The notes below the pieces were generated by a model. It was not told where the DNA came from. It was given only the letters and a program-made list of their open reading frames with translations, and made no database searches. From assembly GCF_907177275.1 (NCBI RefSeq), contig NZ_CAJSLV010000089.1, positions 1 to 46,170 on the forward strand: a stretch of 46,170 nt of DNA, in the 5' to 3' direction. The DNA is from Actinacidiphila cocklensis (GTDB taxonomy: Bacteria; Actinomycetota; Actinomycetes; Streptomycetales; Streptomycetaceae). Positions within the stretch are counted from its first letter, which is position 1; each line of letters begins with the position of its first letter. This document shows, piece after piece, positions 1-9,465 of the stretch. A program made the position numbers and the translations under genes.

Positions 1-770
1 GTGCCGGGCCGGGCGTCCGCCGTGCCGTCGCGCGGGGCCGGGACCGCGGCGGGGGCCTGCGGCGGTCGCGCGGGCCAGGGGGTGTCGCGCAGCGAGACCC
101 GCAGGTGCCCGTCGGAGTCCGGGGCGGCCGGGAGCGGGGGCGCGGCGGGGGAGCCCGCCGGGTCGAGGCGCAGCGTGGACTCACCCAGGTGGAGCAGCGC
201 GCCCGGGGGCAGCGGCACCGGCTCGGGGCCGACCGCCCGCCCGCTCAGCGTCGTACCGTTCGTGGAGCCCAGATCGGCGACCGTGAGGCCGCCGTCCGGG
301 CCGAAGGCCACCTCGCAGTGCAGCCGCGACACGTCGGGGTCGTCCAGCGGCACATCCGCGTCGGCCGACCGCCCTATCGTGGCCCGGCCGCCGGGCAGCA
401 GATGGACGCCGCCCGCGTCGGGACCGCCGACGACCAGCAGCCGCGCCACGTCGGCAGCCGGGCTGCCGTACTCCCCGAAGCTGCCGTACTGCCCGTGGTC
501 GTACGGCCCCGCGGGGGCGTTGAGCGCCAGCACCGCGCCGTCGACCAGCGGCGGCACCCCGAGCACGGCGGTCGGCGGCACGCGGTCCCGCCCGACGTAG
601 AGCGCCACCGAGGACCCGGCGGAGCGGCCCGGCTGCCCGGACCCCGCGGCCGAGGCGAGCGCACCGGCCACCGAGCCGAGCACGGTGCCCGCGGGCGCGG
701 TGACGAGCACGTCGCTGCCGCGTGCTGCCCGGCCGCTGCGCGGCCCGAGGACGGTCAGCCGGATCTGCAT
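1..770 (-). CDS. FHA-domain protein, N-terminal part (gene runs off the window)
   Basis: The minus strand reads from ATG at 770 without a stop to the window edge, giving 256 residues. The N-terminus (MQIRLTVLGPRSG...) is followed around residues 110-200 by a clear FHA phosphothreonine-binding domain: an LLVVGGPDAGG strand, GRSADADVPLDDPDVSRLHC and VADLGSTNGT. These are the hallmark GRS, SRLH and STNGT loops. An AGAAGGGA ribosome site lies about 11 nt upstream of the ATG. The gene diverges from the Ser/Thr kinase gene at 1363, so the FHA domain is a plausible reader of sites phosphorylated by that kinase (inference). In Streptomyces, proteins with this type of N-terminus are often large FHA plus FtsK/SpoIIIE ATPases, but the downstream domains are outside the window and cannot be confirmed. 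Confidence 0.85.
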   Translation of the reverse strand, partial: MQIRLTVLGPRSGRAARGSDVLVTAPAGTVLGSVAGALASAAGSGQPGRSAGSSVALYVGRDRVPPTAVLGVPPLVDGAVLALNAPAGPYDHGQYGSFGEYGSPAADVARLLVVGGPDAGGVHLLPGGRATIGRSADADVPLDDPDVSRLHCEVAFGPDGGLTVADLGSTNGTTLSGRAVGPEPVPLPPGALLHLGESTLRLDPAGSPAAPPLPAAPDSDGHLRVSLRDTPWPARPPQAPAAVPAPRDGTADARPG

Positions 771-1362
771 CTCGTCCGCGGTCCCTTCTGCCCGGGCACG
801 CGGCGGGAAGACCCTCCCCTGACCGCGCACGAGCGCGTTGACACTGACACCTACGACAGCCGGCGGCATCTGCCGGCCGCGCACCGGACCGGACGGATTC
901 CGGCGGCGCGCAGGCACGAGCGGCAGGGCCGCCCCCCGCTGCCCCCACCGGACCGTACGGGTGCATCCTCCCACCCGCCACCGACATGATGACGCCGGTA
1001 CCACCTCCGGTGATCTTGTCCTACCGTCGACCGCGCCGCTCAGCGCCCGATAACCGTCCGTCGACCGATCGCAGCATGGCGTGAAGTGACCTGTTCCGGC
1101 CGTTCCGCGACCGTGTCCAGGCCGTATCGGAGCCGGTTCCGCGCCCGTTCCTGGCTGCCTCCCGACCACTTCCCGGCCGCCCGGTGACGTAAAACGGCGG
1201 AAGCCGTTCCGCTCGCGCTCGCGCAACCAGCGGCCCCTTCCCGGCGTCCTACCCGGGAATCCCGGCGCCGCCGCCCGGCCACGGTCCGCCGCGCGGCACT
1301 ACGCTTGGCCGGAATCGGGCACCGTACGGCAGCCCGGTCACTACGGAGCAGGGAGCGCAGAC
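771..1362. other. Divergent intergenic region between FHA gene and pkaA
   Basis: This stretch of 592 bases separates two divergent genes. I see no reading frame with convincing protein features in it. It should hold the promoters of both genes. The only site I can point to for pkaA is a -10-like TACGCT at 1300-1305, about 57 nt before the start codon, without a recognisable -35. A TTGACA at 839-844 has no matching -10 at a suitable distance. Confidence 0.5.
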
Positions 1363-3192
<1,830 letters not shown>

Positions 3193-3292
3193 CGTCTCGT
3201 CGCCCGCCTGTCCGCTGTCCCTGTCCGCAGTCCCAGTGCGCTGTCCGCGTTCGCAGCCCCCTGTGCCGGCCCTGTCGGCACGCCCGCCCGCA

Positions 3293-3323
3293 CGCCCGTA
3301 CGCCTCCGGTCCGCGTACGGGCG
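3293..3323 (+). terminator. Hairpin terminator candidate after pkaA
   Basis: A perfect 11-bp inverted repeat (CGCCCGTACGC at 3293-3303, GCGTACGGGCG at 3313-3323) with a 9-nt loop lies 100 bases behind pkaA. No U tract follows, as is common in high-GC actinobacteria. The 315-base gap 3193-3507 contains nothing else clear except short CTGTCCG-type repeats (3207-3250) and a -10-like TAGCTT at 3446-3451 that could serve the next kinase gene. Confidence 0.5.
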
Positions 3324-3507
3324 GACGGCCGTCGTACACCCATTTCGGCGTCCACCTTGGGGATTTGTCGACTTCCGAAGGGTGATTTCTCGTGCAGAAC
3401 GCCTACTCACCGGTCTCCCGTACCCCGAACGGCCCCTGTTCCGCGTAGCTTTGTCGGCAGCACGGGGTCGCCCACGCGACGGACAGCCGGAGGAGTCGGA
3501 GCAAGCC

Positions 3508-5703
3508 TTGGCCAGGAAGATCGGCAGCCGCTACACCGCCCACCAGGTGCTCGGGCGGGGATCCGCGGGCACGGTGTGGCTCGGTGACGGCCCCGAGGGA
3601 CCGGTCGCCATCAAACTGCTGCGCGAGGACCTGGCCTCCGACCAGGACCTGGTCGGCCGCTTCGTGCAGGAGCGCACCGCACTGCTCTCGCTCGACGACC
3701 CGCACATCGTCGGCATCCGCGACCTGGTGGTCGACGGCAGCGACCTCGCCCTGGTGATGGACCTGGTCCGCGGCACCGACCTGCGCTCCCGGCTCGAACG
3801 CGAACGGCGGCTCGCCCCCGAGGCCGCCGTCGCCATCGCAGCGGACGTCGCCGACGGGCTCGCCGCCGCCCATGCCGCGGGCGTGGTCCACCGCGACGTC
3901 AAGCCGGAGAACGTCCTGCTGGACTCCGCCGCCCCCGCAGGCCCCGGCGGCGCCCCGCCCGCGCTGCTCACCGACTTCGGCATCGCCCGACTCGTCGACT
4001 CGCCCCGCCGCACCCGCGCCACCCGCATCATCGGCACCCCCGACTACCTGGCCCCGGAGATCATCGAGGGCCTCCCGCCGCGCGCCTCGGTCGACATCTA
4101 CGCGCTGGCCACCGTGCTCTACGAGCTGCTCGGCGGCTTCACCCCCTTCGGCGGCGGCCACCCCGGCGCGGTCCTGCGCCGGCACGTCACCGAGGCCGTA
4201 CAGCCGCTGCCGGGGCTGCCCGCCGACCTCGAACGCATCCTCACCGCCTGCCTGGCCAAGGCACCCGCCTCCCGGCTCACCGCGGGCGAGCTGGCCACCC
4301 GGCTGCGCGACCTGCTGCCGCGGCTCGCGGGACTGCCCGCGCTCGACGTGGCCGCGCCCGGCGACGCCGGCGACGAGGGCGGCTACGCCGACACATCGGC
4401 CGAGCCGCAGCCCGCCGCCGTACCGCCCGCCCCGCCCGCACCCGCCGGCGGCGACCGCAGGCGCGGGGCCGTACCGCTGGTGCGGGGCGCGGTCCCCGAC
4501 TCCAGCCGGGACACCCACACCAGCATCAAGCTGCCGACCGCCGAGGAGCTGGCGGGCTACGGCGCCGCCTCCCGCGGCGCGGGCAAGGGCCGCGCCTCGG
4601 CGCCCGGACGCCCCGCCAGCCCCCGGCACCGTGCGGTCTCCGACGCGATGCGGCAGCGGCGTATCCGCTTCGCCGCCGCGGCTGCCGCCGCGCTCGCCGT
4701 CGCCGGCATCGGCGGCTGGAGCATCGCCGCGGCCGGCTCCTCCGGCTCGGCGGGACCCGGCACCTCCCGCGACGACGCCACGCCGACGACCGACCCCGCC
4801 ACGACCACCCCCAAGGCCACCACCCCCGCCGCCCCCACCGCGGCCGCCGACGCCCCGCAGAGCCGTACGGGACCGTCCCCCGCGCTGCCCCGCTGGTCCG
4901 CCTTCCAGGGCGTCCCGGCCGCCGGCGTCCCGCTGGTCGGCGGCCCGCGCGCGCTCGCCGTGGGCAGCAGCACCTACGTCTTCGCCCGCGGCCAGGACAA
5001 GAACGTCTGGTACGTCGTCCGCGACGGTTCCGGCTACGGCCCGTGGCACAAGCTCAGCGGCATAAACGTCGCCGACGACCCGGCCGCGGTCTCCGCGAAG
5101 GCGGGCCGGATCGACCTGTTCGCGCTCGGCACCGACGGCCTGCTCTACCGCAGGACCATGGCCGGCGGCCACTGGAACGCCTGGTCGCAGGTCGACGAGC
5201 GCACCCACTTCGACGCCGCCCCCGCCGCCGCGTCCTCGGAGCCGGGCCGTATCGACCTGGTCGGCAGGGTCGGCGGCGACCTCGTGACCGCCTCCCTGGT
5301 CGGCAGCCGCTGGAACGCCTGGGCCGTCGTCCCCACCGCGGGCCGCATCACCGCCGCCCCCGCCCTGGTCTCCAGGACCCGCGGCACCCTCGACGCCTTC
5401 GTCGTCCGCAAGGCCGACGGCGCCGTGCTCCAGCTGCCGTACTCCGGCGGCGCCTGGCGGCCCTCCGCGGTCGTCCAGGGCCTCGACGCCACCGCCAGGC
5501 CCGACGCCGTCGCCGCCGGGGGCCGGCTCTACGCCTTCGCGCCCGGCGGGCAGGCCGCGGTCGCCCCCGACGCCGACTGGTCGACCGCCCCGCTGCCGGG
5601 CACGCCCACCGCCCTGGGCGCGGCGGCCGCCTCCCCTCACGTGCTGGAGATATTCACCCGCACACCGTCCGGCACGCTCAGCCGGGCCACGGCGTCGGTG
5701 TGA
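3508..5703 (+). CDS. pkaB: Transmembrane Ser/Thr kinase with extracellular beta-propeller-like region
   Basis: I place the start at TTG 3508, with GGAG six bases upstream. This gives 731 residues and aligns the N-terminus (MARKIGSRYTAHQVLGRG) with that of PkaA; the open frame extends upstream to 3382 without kinase-like sequence. Kinase features: GRGSAGTV at 16-23, Lys36, HRDVKPEN at 128-135, DFG at 156-158, GTPDYLAPE. A Pro/Ala linker leads to one transmembrane helix near residues 388-408, then a Thr/Pro stalk. The last 260 residues hold five or six repeats of roughly 43-48 residues with the pattern GRIDLFALGTDGLLYRR...WNAWSQV, typical of PLL/sialidase-like propellers that bind sugars. Kinase in, propeller out suggests a receptor kinase (inference). 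As I recall, S. coelicolor PkaB is much shorter, so the symbol is by position only. Confidence 0.85.
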   Translation: MARKIGSRYTAHQVLGRGSAGTVWLGDGPEGPVAIKLLREDLASDQDLVGRFVQERTALLSLDDPHIVGIRDLVVDGSDLALVMDLVRGTDLRSRLERERRLAPEAAVAIAADVADGLAAAHAAGVVHRDVKPENVLLDSAAPAGPGGAPPALLTDFGIARLVDSPRRTRATRIIGTPDYLAPEIIEGLPPRASVDIYALATVLYELLGGFTPFGGGHPGAVLRRHVTEAVQPLPGLPADLERILTACLAKAPASRLTAGELATRLRDLLPRLAGLPALDVAAPGDAGDEGGYADTSAEPQPAAVPPAPPAPAGGDRRRGAVPLVRGAVPDSSRDTHTSIKLPTAEELAGYGAASRGAGKGRASAPGRPASPRHRAVSDAMRQRRIRFAAAAAAALAVAGIGGWSIAAAGSSGSAGPGTSRDDATPTTDPATTTPKATTPAAPTAAADAPQSRTGPSPALPRWSAFQGVPAAGVPLVGGPRALAVGSSTYVFARGQDKNVWYVVRDGSGYGPWHKLSGINVADDPAAVSAKAGRIDLFALGTDGLLYRRTMAGGHWNAWSQVDERTHFDAAPAAASSEPGRIDLVGRVGGDLVTASLVGSRWNAWAVVPTAGRITAAPALVSRTRGTLDAFVVRKADGAVLQLPYSGGAWRPSAVVQGLDATARPDAVAAGGRLYAFAPGGQAAVAPDADWSTAPLPGTPTALGAAAASPHVLEIFTRTPSGTLSRATASV

Positions 5704-5724
5704 GCCGAGGTCCCGCCGGTGCGT

Positions 5725-5747
5725 CCCGCCGCCGCCGCGGCGGCGGG
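5725..5747 (+). terminator. GC-rich hairpin after kinase gene
   Basis: A perfect 10-bp inverted repeat (CCCGCCGCCG / CGGCGGCGGG, 3-nt loop) lies 21 bases behind the pkaB stop and before the prfB promoter. It has no U tract. Confidence 0.45.
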
Positions 5748-5795
5748 ATGGCGCCATCGGCGCCAAGGCCGGAGCAGTACGTTTCGGCCAGCCGG

Positions 5796-5808
5796 TAGGC
5801 TGGACCCG
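5796..5808 (+). promoter_or_regulatory. -10 element of a probable leaderless prfB promoter
   Basis: TAGGCT at 5796-5801 matches the Streptomyces vegetative -10 pattern TAnnnT. The prfB GTG begins six bases later, where transcription would be expected to start, and no ribosome site precedes the GTG. Translation probably begins at the mRNA 5' end. No good -35 is visible. Confidence 0.5.
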
Positions 5809-6926
5809 TGGCAATCGTCGATGTATCCGAAGAACTGAAATCCCTGTCCTCGACCATGGGGTCGATCGAGGCCGTCCTCGACCTCGACCGGATGCGGAAC
5901 GACATCGCCGCGCTTGAGGAGCAGGCCGCCGCGCCGTCCCTGTGGGACGACCCGGACAACGCGCAGAAGATCACCAGCCGGCTCTCCCACCTCCAGGCCG
6001 AGCTGCGCAAGGTCGAGACGCTGCGCGGCCGTATCGACGACCTCGGCGTGCTCTTCGAGCTGGCCGAGGCCGAGGACGACGCCGACACCCGCGCCGAGGC
6101 CGAGGCCGAGCTGGAGAACGTCCGCAAGTCGCTCGACGAGATGGAGGTCAGGACCCTGCTGTCGGGCGAGTACGACGCCCGCGAGGCCCTGGTCAACATC
6201 CGCGCCGAGGCCGGCGGCGTCGACGCGGCGGACTTCGCCGAGCAGCTCCAGCGGATGTACCTGCGCTGGGCCGAGCGCCACGGCTACTCCACCGAGATCT
6301 ACGAGACCTCCTTCGCGGAGGAGGCCGGCATCAAGTCGACCACCTTCGTGGTGAAGGCCCCCTACGCCTACGGCACCCTGTCCGTCGAGCAGGGCACCCA
6401 CCGCCTGGTGCGGATCTCCCCCTTCGACAACCAGGGCCGCCGCCAGACCTCGTTCGCCGGCGTCGAGGTCCTCCCCGTCGTCGAGCAGAGCGACCACGTC
6501 GAGATCGACGAGTCCGAGCTGCGCGTCGACGTCTACCGCGCCTCCGGCCCCGGCGGCCAGGGCGTCAACACCACCGACTCCGCCGTCCGCATCACCCACA
6601 TCCCCACCGGCATCGTCGTCTCCTGCCAGAACGAGCGCTCCCAGATCCAGAACAAGGCCAGCGCCATGAACGTGCTCCAGGCCAAGCTGCTCGAAAGGCG
6701 CCGCCAGGAGGAGCAGGCCCTGATGGACTCCCTCGGCAAGAGCGACGGCGGCAACTCCTGGGGCAACCAGATGCGTTCGTACGTCCTGCACCCGTACCAG
6801 ATGGTCAAGGACCTGCGCACCGACCACGAGGTCGGCAACCCCCAGGGCGTCCTCGACGGCGACATCGACGGCTTCATCGAGGCGGGCATCCGCTGGCGCA
6901 AGTCCCGCGAGAAGACGGCGGCTTGA
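5808..6926 (+). CDS. prfB: Peptide chain release factor 2
   Basis: The gene encodes 372 residues from GTG 5808. RF2 ends translation at UGA and UAA stop codons. The codon-recognition tripeptide SPF is at residues 204-206 and the GGQ motif that triggers peptide release in the ribosomal centre is at 249-251 (SGPGGQGVNTTDSAVR). SPF rather than PxT marks it as RF2, not RF1. The frame is continuous, so the autoregulatory in-frame UGA with +1 frameshift known from many bacterial prfB genes is absent here; high-GC actinobacteria generally lack it. Upstream, a -10 box sits six bases from the GTG (see separate entry). A strong inverted repeat lies four bases behind the stop codon. Confidence 0.97.
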   Translation: MAIVDVSEELKSLSSTMGSIEAVLDLDRMRNDIAALEEQAAAPSLWDDPDNAQKITSRLSHLQAELRKVETLRGRIDDLGVLFELAEAEDDADTRAEAEAELENVRKSLDEMEVRTLLSGEYDAREALVNIRAEAGGVDAADFAEQLQRMYLRWAERHGYSTEIYETSFAEEAGIKSTTFVVKAPYAYGTLSVEQGTHRLVRISPFDNQGRRQTSFAGVEVLPVVEQSDHVEIDESELRVDVYRASGPGGQGVNTTDSAVRITHIPTGIVVSCQNERSQIQNKASAMNVLQAKLLERRRQEEQALMDSLGKSDGGNSWGNQMRSYVLHPYQMVKDLRTDHEVGNPQGVLDGDIDGFIEAGIRWRKSREKTAA

Positions 6927-6929
6927 GCC

Positions 6930-6956
6930 GTCTGTGACATTGGGCATGTCACAGAC
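6930..6956. terminator. Perfect 10-bp inverted repeat behind prfB
   Basis: GTCTGTGACA at 6930-6939 and TGTCACAGAC at 6947-6956 are separated by 7 bases. The position directly after the prfB stop suggests a terminator hairpin. The sequence is less GC-rich than other hairpins in the window and has no U tract, so an operator for the following gene is an alternative. Confidence 0.5.
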
Positions 6957-7165
6957 TTGTGCAGAAGTGCCGGGCACACGAGGGTAATGCGGACATTGTG
7001 TGCTTAATGGCCTTGACGCCCCTGGGGAAAGCGGCGAGGGTGATGCGCGGCATGCGCATGTCTGAGGCGTCAGCTCACGGGGGCGAGCGTTGCGATTCCC
7101 TCCAGTGACAACCCTCACGATGCCTGCGCGGCCCGAAGCAGACATCTACTGGGGGTAATTGACTC

Positions 7166-7855
7166 ATGAGCAAGCGCAACACGCGGCTGCGTGTCGCCCG
7201 CATAGCCGCGGCGGCCGTCATAGCCGGCGGCGCCTCCCTGACAGCGGTGGGCGCGGCCCAGGCCGTGTCGAACGACGGTACGTCCACGTCGCCCATCCAC
7301 GTCCTGGATGGGCCGACGACGGGTCCGGTCGACCCGCTGAGCGGCGCGGACGGCGGTCCGACCGACCCGCCCACGACGGCCCCTCCGACCGACCCGCCGA
7401 CGACGGACCCGACGGACCCGCCGACGACGCCTCCCACGGACCCGCCGACGACGGACCCGACCGACCCGCCGACGACGGACCCGACGGACCCGCCGACGAC
7501 GCCTCCCACGGAGGAGCCGACGACTCCTCCCACGCATCAGCCGCCCACGACCGGCACGTCCAACGGCAACGCCAACGGCGGCTCCACGTCGAGCCCGACG
7601 TCGCCGAGCGGTACGAACCCCGACGGCAACAACAACACCTGCACCCTGACCGGTGACAGCGTCGACTGCGGTAACAACAACACCAGCACCGACAACACGC
7701 AGCCGGTCCCGCAGGGCGACACCACGAGCCAGCTCGCCGAGACCGGCTCGAACGGCACGACGTTCCTGCTGATCGGCGCCGCGACCCTGATCGCGGGCGG
7801 CATCGGCTTCCGCCTGACCCCGCGTCTGGCGGCCGGCCGCCGCGACGCGGCCTGA
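7166..7855 (+). CDS. LAETG-motif cell-wall-anchored surface protein
   Basis: The gene encodes 229 residues from ATG 7166. Residues 1-33 form a Sec signal peptide: basic MSKRNTRLRVAR, hydrophobic stretch, AQA cleavage site. Residues 60-130 are a Thr/Pro/Asp-rich stalk of repeated TDPPTT units, followed by a Gly/Ser/Asn-rich segment with one Cys pair (TCTLTGDSVDCG). The C-terminus is a sortase signal: LAETG, a hydrophobic segment (FLLIGAATLIAGGIGF) and a basic tail (RLAAGRRDAA). LAxTG is the signal used by class E sortases of Streptomyces. The protein should be exported and covalently linked to peptidoglycan. No enzymatic domain is visible, so it is likely structural. A weak promoter may lie at TTGACG 7013-7018. 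A strong terminator follows at 7876. Confidence 0.85.
   Translation: MSKRNTRLRVARIAAAAVIAGGASLTAVGAAQAVSNDGTSTSPIHVLDGPTTGPVDPLSGADGGPTDPPTTAPPTDPPTTDPTDPPTTPPTDPPTTDPTDPPTTDPTDPPTTPPTEEPTTPPTHQPPTTGTSNGNANGGSTSSPTSPSGTNPDGNNNTCTLTGDSVDCGNNNTSTDNTQPVPQGDTTSQLAETGSNGTTFLLIGAATLIAGGIGFRLTPRLAAGRRDAA
7363..7513 (+). repeat. In-gene tandem repeat coding for TDPPTT units
   Basis: This is a region of imperfect short tandem repeats built from gacccgccgacgacg, in frame within the LAETG protein gene. It encodes alternating TDPPTT and TDPTDPPTTPP blocks. The repeats form the wall-spanning stalk and probably vary in number between strains (inference). Confidence 0.75.
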
Positions 7856-7875
7856 CGGCAGCGCGCACCCGCGCC

Positions 7876-7921
7876 AAGGGGTGGGGCCGGAACGCACACG
7901 CGTTCCGGCCCCACCCCTTTT
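7876..7921 (+). terminator. Strong terminator after the LAETG gene
   Basis: A perfect 20-bp stem (7876-7895 with 7900-7919) closes on a 4-nt loop ACAC, with TTTT at 7918-7921. This is the clearest intrinsic terminator in the window, 20 bases behind the stop codon. Confidence 0.85.
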
Positions 7922-8279
7922 GCCTCGCACTCGCTGGGGCGCGGAGTTCTGCGGCGGCACGGGCACCGTCAGATCGTCGGTAATCGCCCACGGCGACAGC
8001 CGCGTTGGCAAGAACGGGCCGGGCGCAGGCTACGAGAAGAGCCAATAGGGCAAACTCACCTGCGTCCTGTTGTGGGGCTGAGCGTTCCGTCGCATCAAGC
8101 CCTGGAACAGAGTCTTCATGTTCACGAAGTCGGAATTCTTCGTCTTGAGAGACTTCCGATGGACCCTGCTGCTCGACCAGTCGAAGGAGGGCAACGACCC
8201 TCAGTCGCGCAGCGCGACAGCAGCCGCCGAAGCCGCAATCCAGTGGCGCTCCGAGCGAAGATCGGGGAAGCTCGCGCGC
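7922..8279. other. Gene-poor stretch with atypical composition
   Basis: These 358 bases between the terminator and the VOC gene hold no gene I can support. The part around 8020-8200 is visibly richer in A and T than its surroundings and lacks the G/C third-position bias of real genes here. The VOC frame remains open upstream to 8118, but the extra residues (MFTKSEFFVLRDF...) do not resemble VOC proteins. It could be decayed sequence or a remnant of inserted DNA. I could not recognise transposase fragments. Confidence 0.4.
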
Positions 8280-8666
8280 ATGGTTTCAGTGGTGGAGAAC
8301 ATCGCGATCGACTGTGCGGACGCCTATGCGCTGGCGAAGTGGTGGAGCGGCGTAACGGGGCGTCCGCTGCATCCGGAGGACTTCCCGGGGGACCCGGAGG
8401 CGCAGGTGCTGCTCTCGGACAACGGGCCGGTGCTGCACTTCAACCAGGTGCCGGAGGTCAAGACGGCCAAGAACCGGATCCACCTCTGCCTGCGGCCCGA
8501 GACCTCACGCGACGAGGAGGTGGACCGCCTGCTGGCGCTCGGCGCCGGCTTCGTCGCCGACCACCGCAAGCCCGACGGCTCGGGCTGGGCGGTCCTCGCC
8601 GACCCCGAGGGCAACGAGTTCTGCGTCCTGCGCAGCGCCTCCGACCGGGCCGCCATGCAGGCGTGA
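8280..8666 (+). CDS. VOC (glyoxalase-like) family protein
   Basis: The gene encodes 128 residues from ATG 8280, with GGGGAAG about 10 bases upstream. The sequence MVSVVENIAIDCADAYALAKWWSGVTG followed by a C-terminal WAVLADPEGNEFCVLRS is the usual pattern of small single-domain VOC proteins, in which the final Glu is a metal or substrate ligand. Members bind small molecules or catalyse isomerisations and ring cleavages; the substrate cannot be told here. A longer in-frame start at 8118 is possible but its added sequence looks unrelated. It stands alone between an atypical region and a small membrane protein gene. Confidence 0.8.
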   Translation: MVSVVENIAIDCADAYALAKWWSGVTGRPLHPEDFPGDPEAQVLLSDNGPVLHFNQVPEVKTAKNRIHLCLRPETSRDEEVDRLLALGAGFVADHRKPDGSGWAVLADPEGNEFCVLRSASDRAAMQA

Positions 8667-8696
8667 CGCGGACCGGCGCCGTGGGAGGCTGGACGG

Positions 8697-8951
8697 GTGG
8701 ATCGTGGGCGGGAAGTGCGGCGGGACAAGGACGCGGTCACCGTGGAGATCGTGTTCGCCCTCGTGACGGGCGGAGCCCTGGCCGCGGTGGTCTTCGTGGC
8801 CGGATACGCCGGCGTGCGGGTCCTCGGGGTGGGCGGCGGCGCGCGGGACGGGGTGCTCACCGTCAGTGCCGGGGTGGCGGCCCTGTGCGGAGGGTGGCGG
8901 GTCGTACGGGTGCTGCGGCGGTTCGAGGCGTGGCGGCGTCAGGGCAGCTGA
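8697..8951 (+). CDS. Small two-helix membrane protein (resembles DUF6332)
   Basis: The gene encodes 84 residues from GTG 8697, preceded by GGGAGG. Two hydrophobic segments are visible (about residues 16-43, VTVEIVFALVTGGALAAVVF, and about 52-70), joined by a glycine-rich turn and ending in an Arg-rich tail (RVLRRFEAWRRQ). The charged N-terminus with DAVTVEI recalls the streptomycete DUF6332 family, a tentative assignment from memory. The function is unknown. It faces a convergent small zinc-ribbon gene 38 bases away. Confidence 0.65.
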   Translation: MDRGREVRRDKDAVTVEIVFALVTGGALAAVVFVAGYAGVRVLGVGGGARDGVLTVSAGVAALCGGWRVVRVLRRFEAWRRQGS

Positions 8952-8989
8952 GAGCAGGCGGCTCAAGACAGCGGAGAGTGACCGGAAGG

Positions 8990-9181
8990 TCACGCCGTGG
9001 CGTGCTCCACGACCAGGACGACGGCCAGCAAGGCCACCAGGAGGGCGATCAGGGTCGCGGGGGATATGGAGGACCAGCCCGGCTCCTGCTGCATGCGGGC
9101 ACGGTTCGCGCGGCATACGGGGCAGCGACCCTCGGCCACCGGGCCGGAACAGTTCGCGCACACCAGCCGGTCGACTGTCAT
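8990..9181 (-). CDS. Small zinc-ribbon membrane protein
   Basis: The gene encodes 63 residues from ATG 9181, with GAGGAG seven bases upstream on the minus strand. The N-terminus has two CxxC pairs (CANC and CPVC, about residues 8-23) that should bind one zinc ion. One transmembrane helix follows (ATLIALLVALLAVVLVV, about 42-59). The frame is open further upstream to 9376, but the ribosome site and the compact family architecture favour this start. The zinc ribbon probably faces the cytoplasm. No function can be assigned. It diverges from ftsE. Confidence 0.7.
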   Translation of the reverse strand: MTVDRLVCANCSGPVAEGRCPVCRANRARMQQEPGWSSISPATLIALLVALLAVVLVVEHATA

Positions 9182-9465
9182 GGTGGTCTCCTCACTCCGT
9201 TCTGGTGAACGCTCCCGGTGGGTGAATCGTTCCCGGGAGGGATGCTCGCCAGTCCTGGTGTCGGCACTGCGTACGCACTCTCCATCGTGCCAGGTTCCGC
9301 GGCGCCGTGCGCTCGGAGGCGGGAGAGCGGGAATGAACGGGCTTGCCCGGTTATGCCCTGTGGGACGGCCCACCAACCCGCTACGACGACTGCGCGCGGC
9401 TTGACCCGTCGCGTAGTGTCGCCCTCATCCCCTGTCCGCTCTCCCCGCAAACCCCTGGTGCGAAC

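Noticed and set aside
1..1. CRISPR arrays, prophage genes, integrases, insertion sequences or a secondary-metabolite cluster anywhere in the window
   Set aside because: None was seen: there are no regularly spaced direct repeats, no transposase or integrase signatures, and no PKS, NRPS, terpene or RiPP genes. The intergenic repeats are palindromic and unevenly placed.
839..844. TTGACA hexamer as a -35 box
   Set aside because: No TAnnnT hexamer lies 16-19 bases downstream.
3382..3507. Upstream extension of the second kinase from GTG 3382
   Set aside because: The added 42 residues do not resemble kinase N-termini, and a TTG with a ribosome site lies exactly where PkaA homology begins.
6933..6953. 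TGTGA/TCACA halves as a Crp-type site
   Set aside because: The halves are separated by 11 bases; Crp sites need 6.
8118..8279. Extension of the VOC protein to ATG 8118
   Set aside because: The extra 54 residues have poor codon bias and no match to VOC proteins; the region is compositionally odd.
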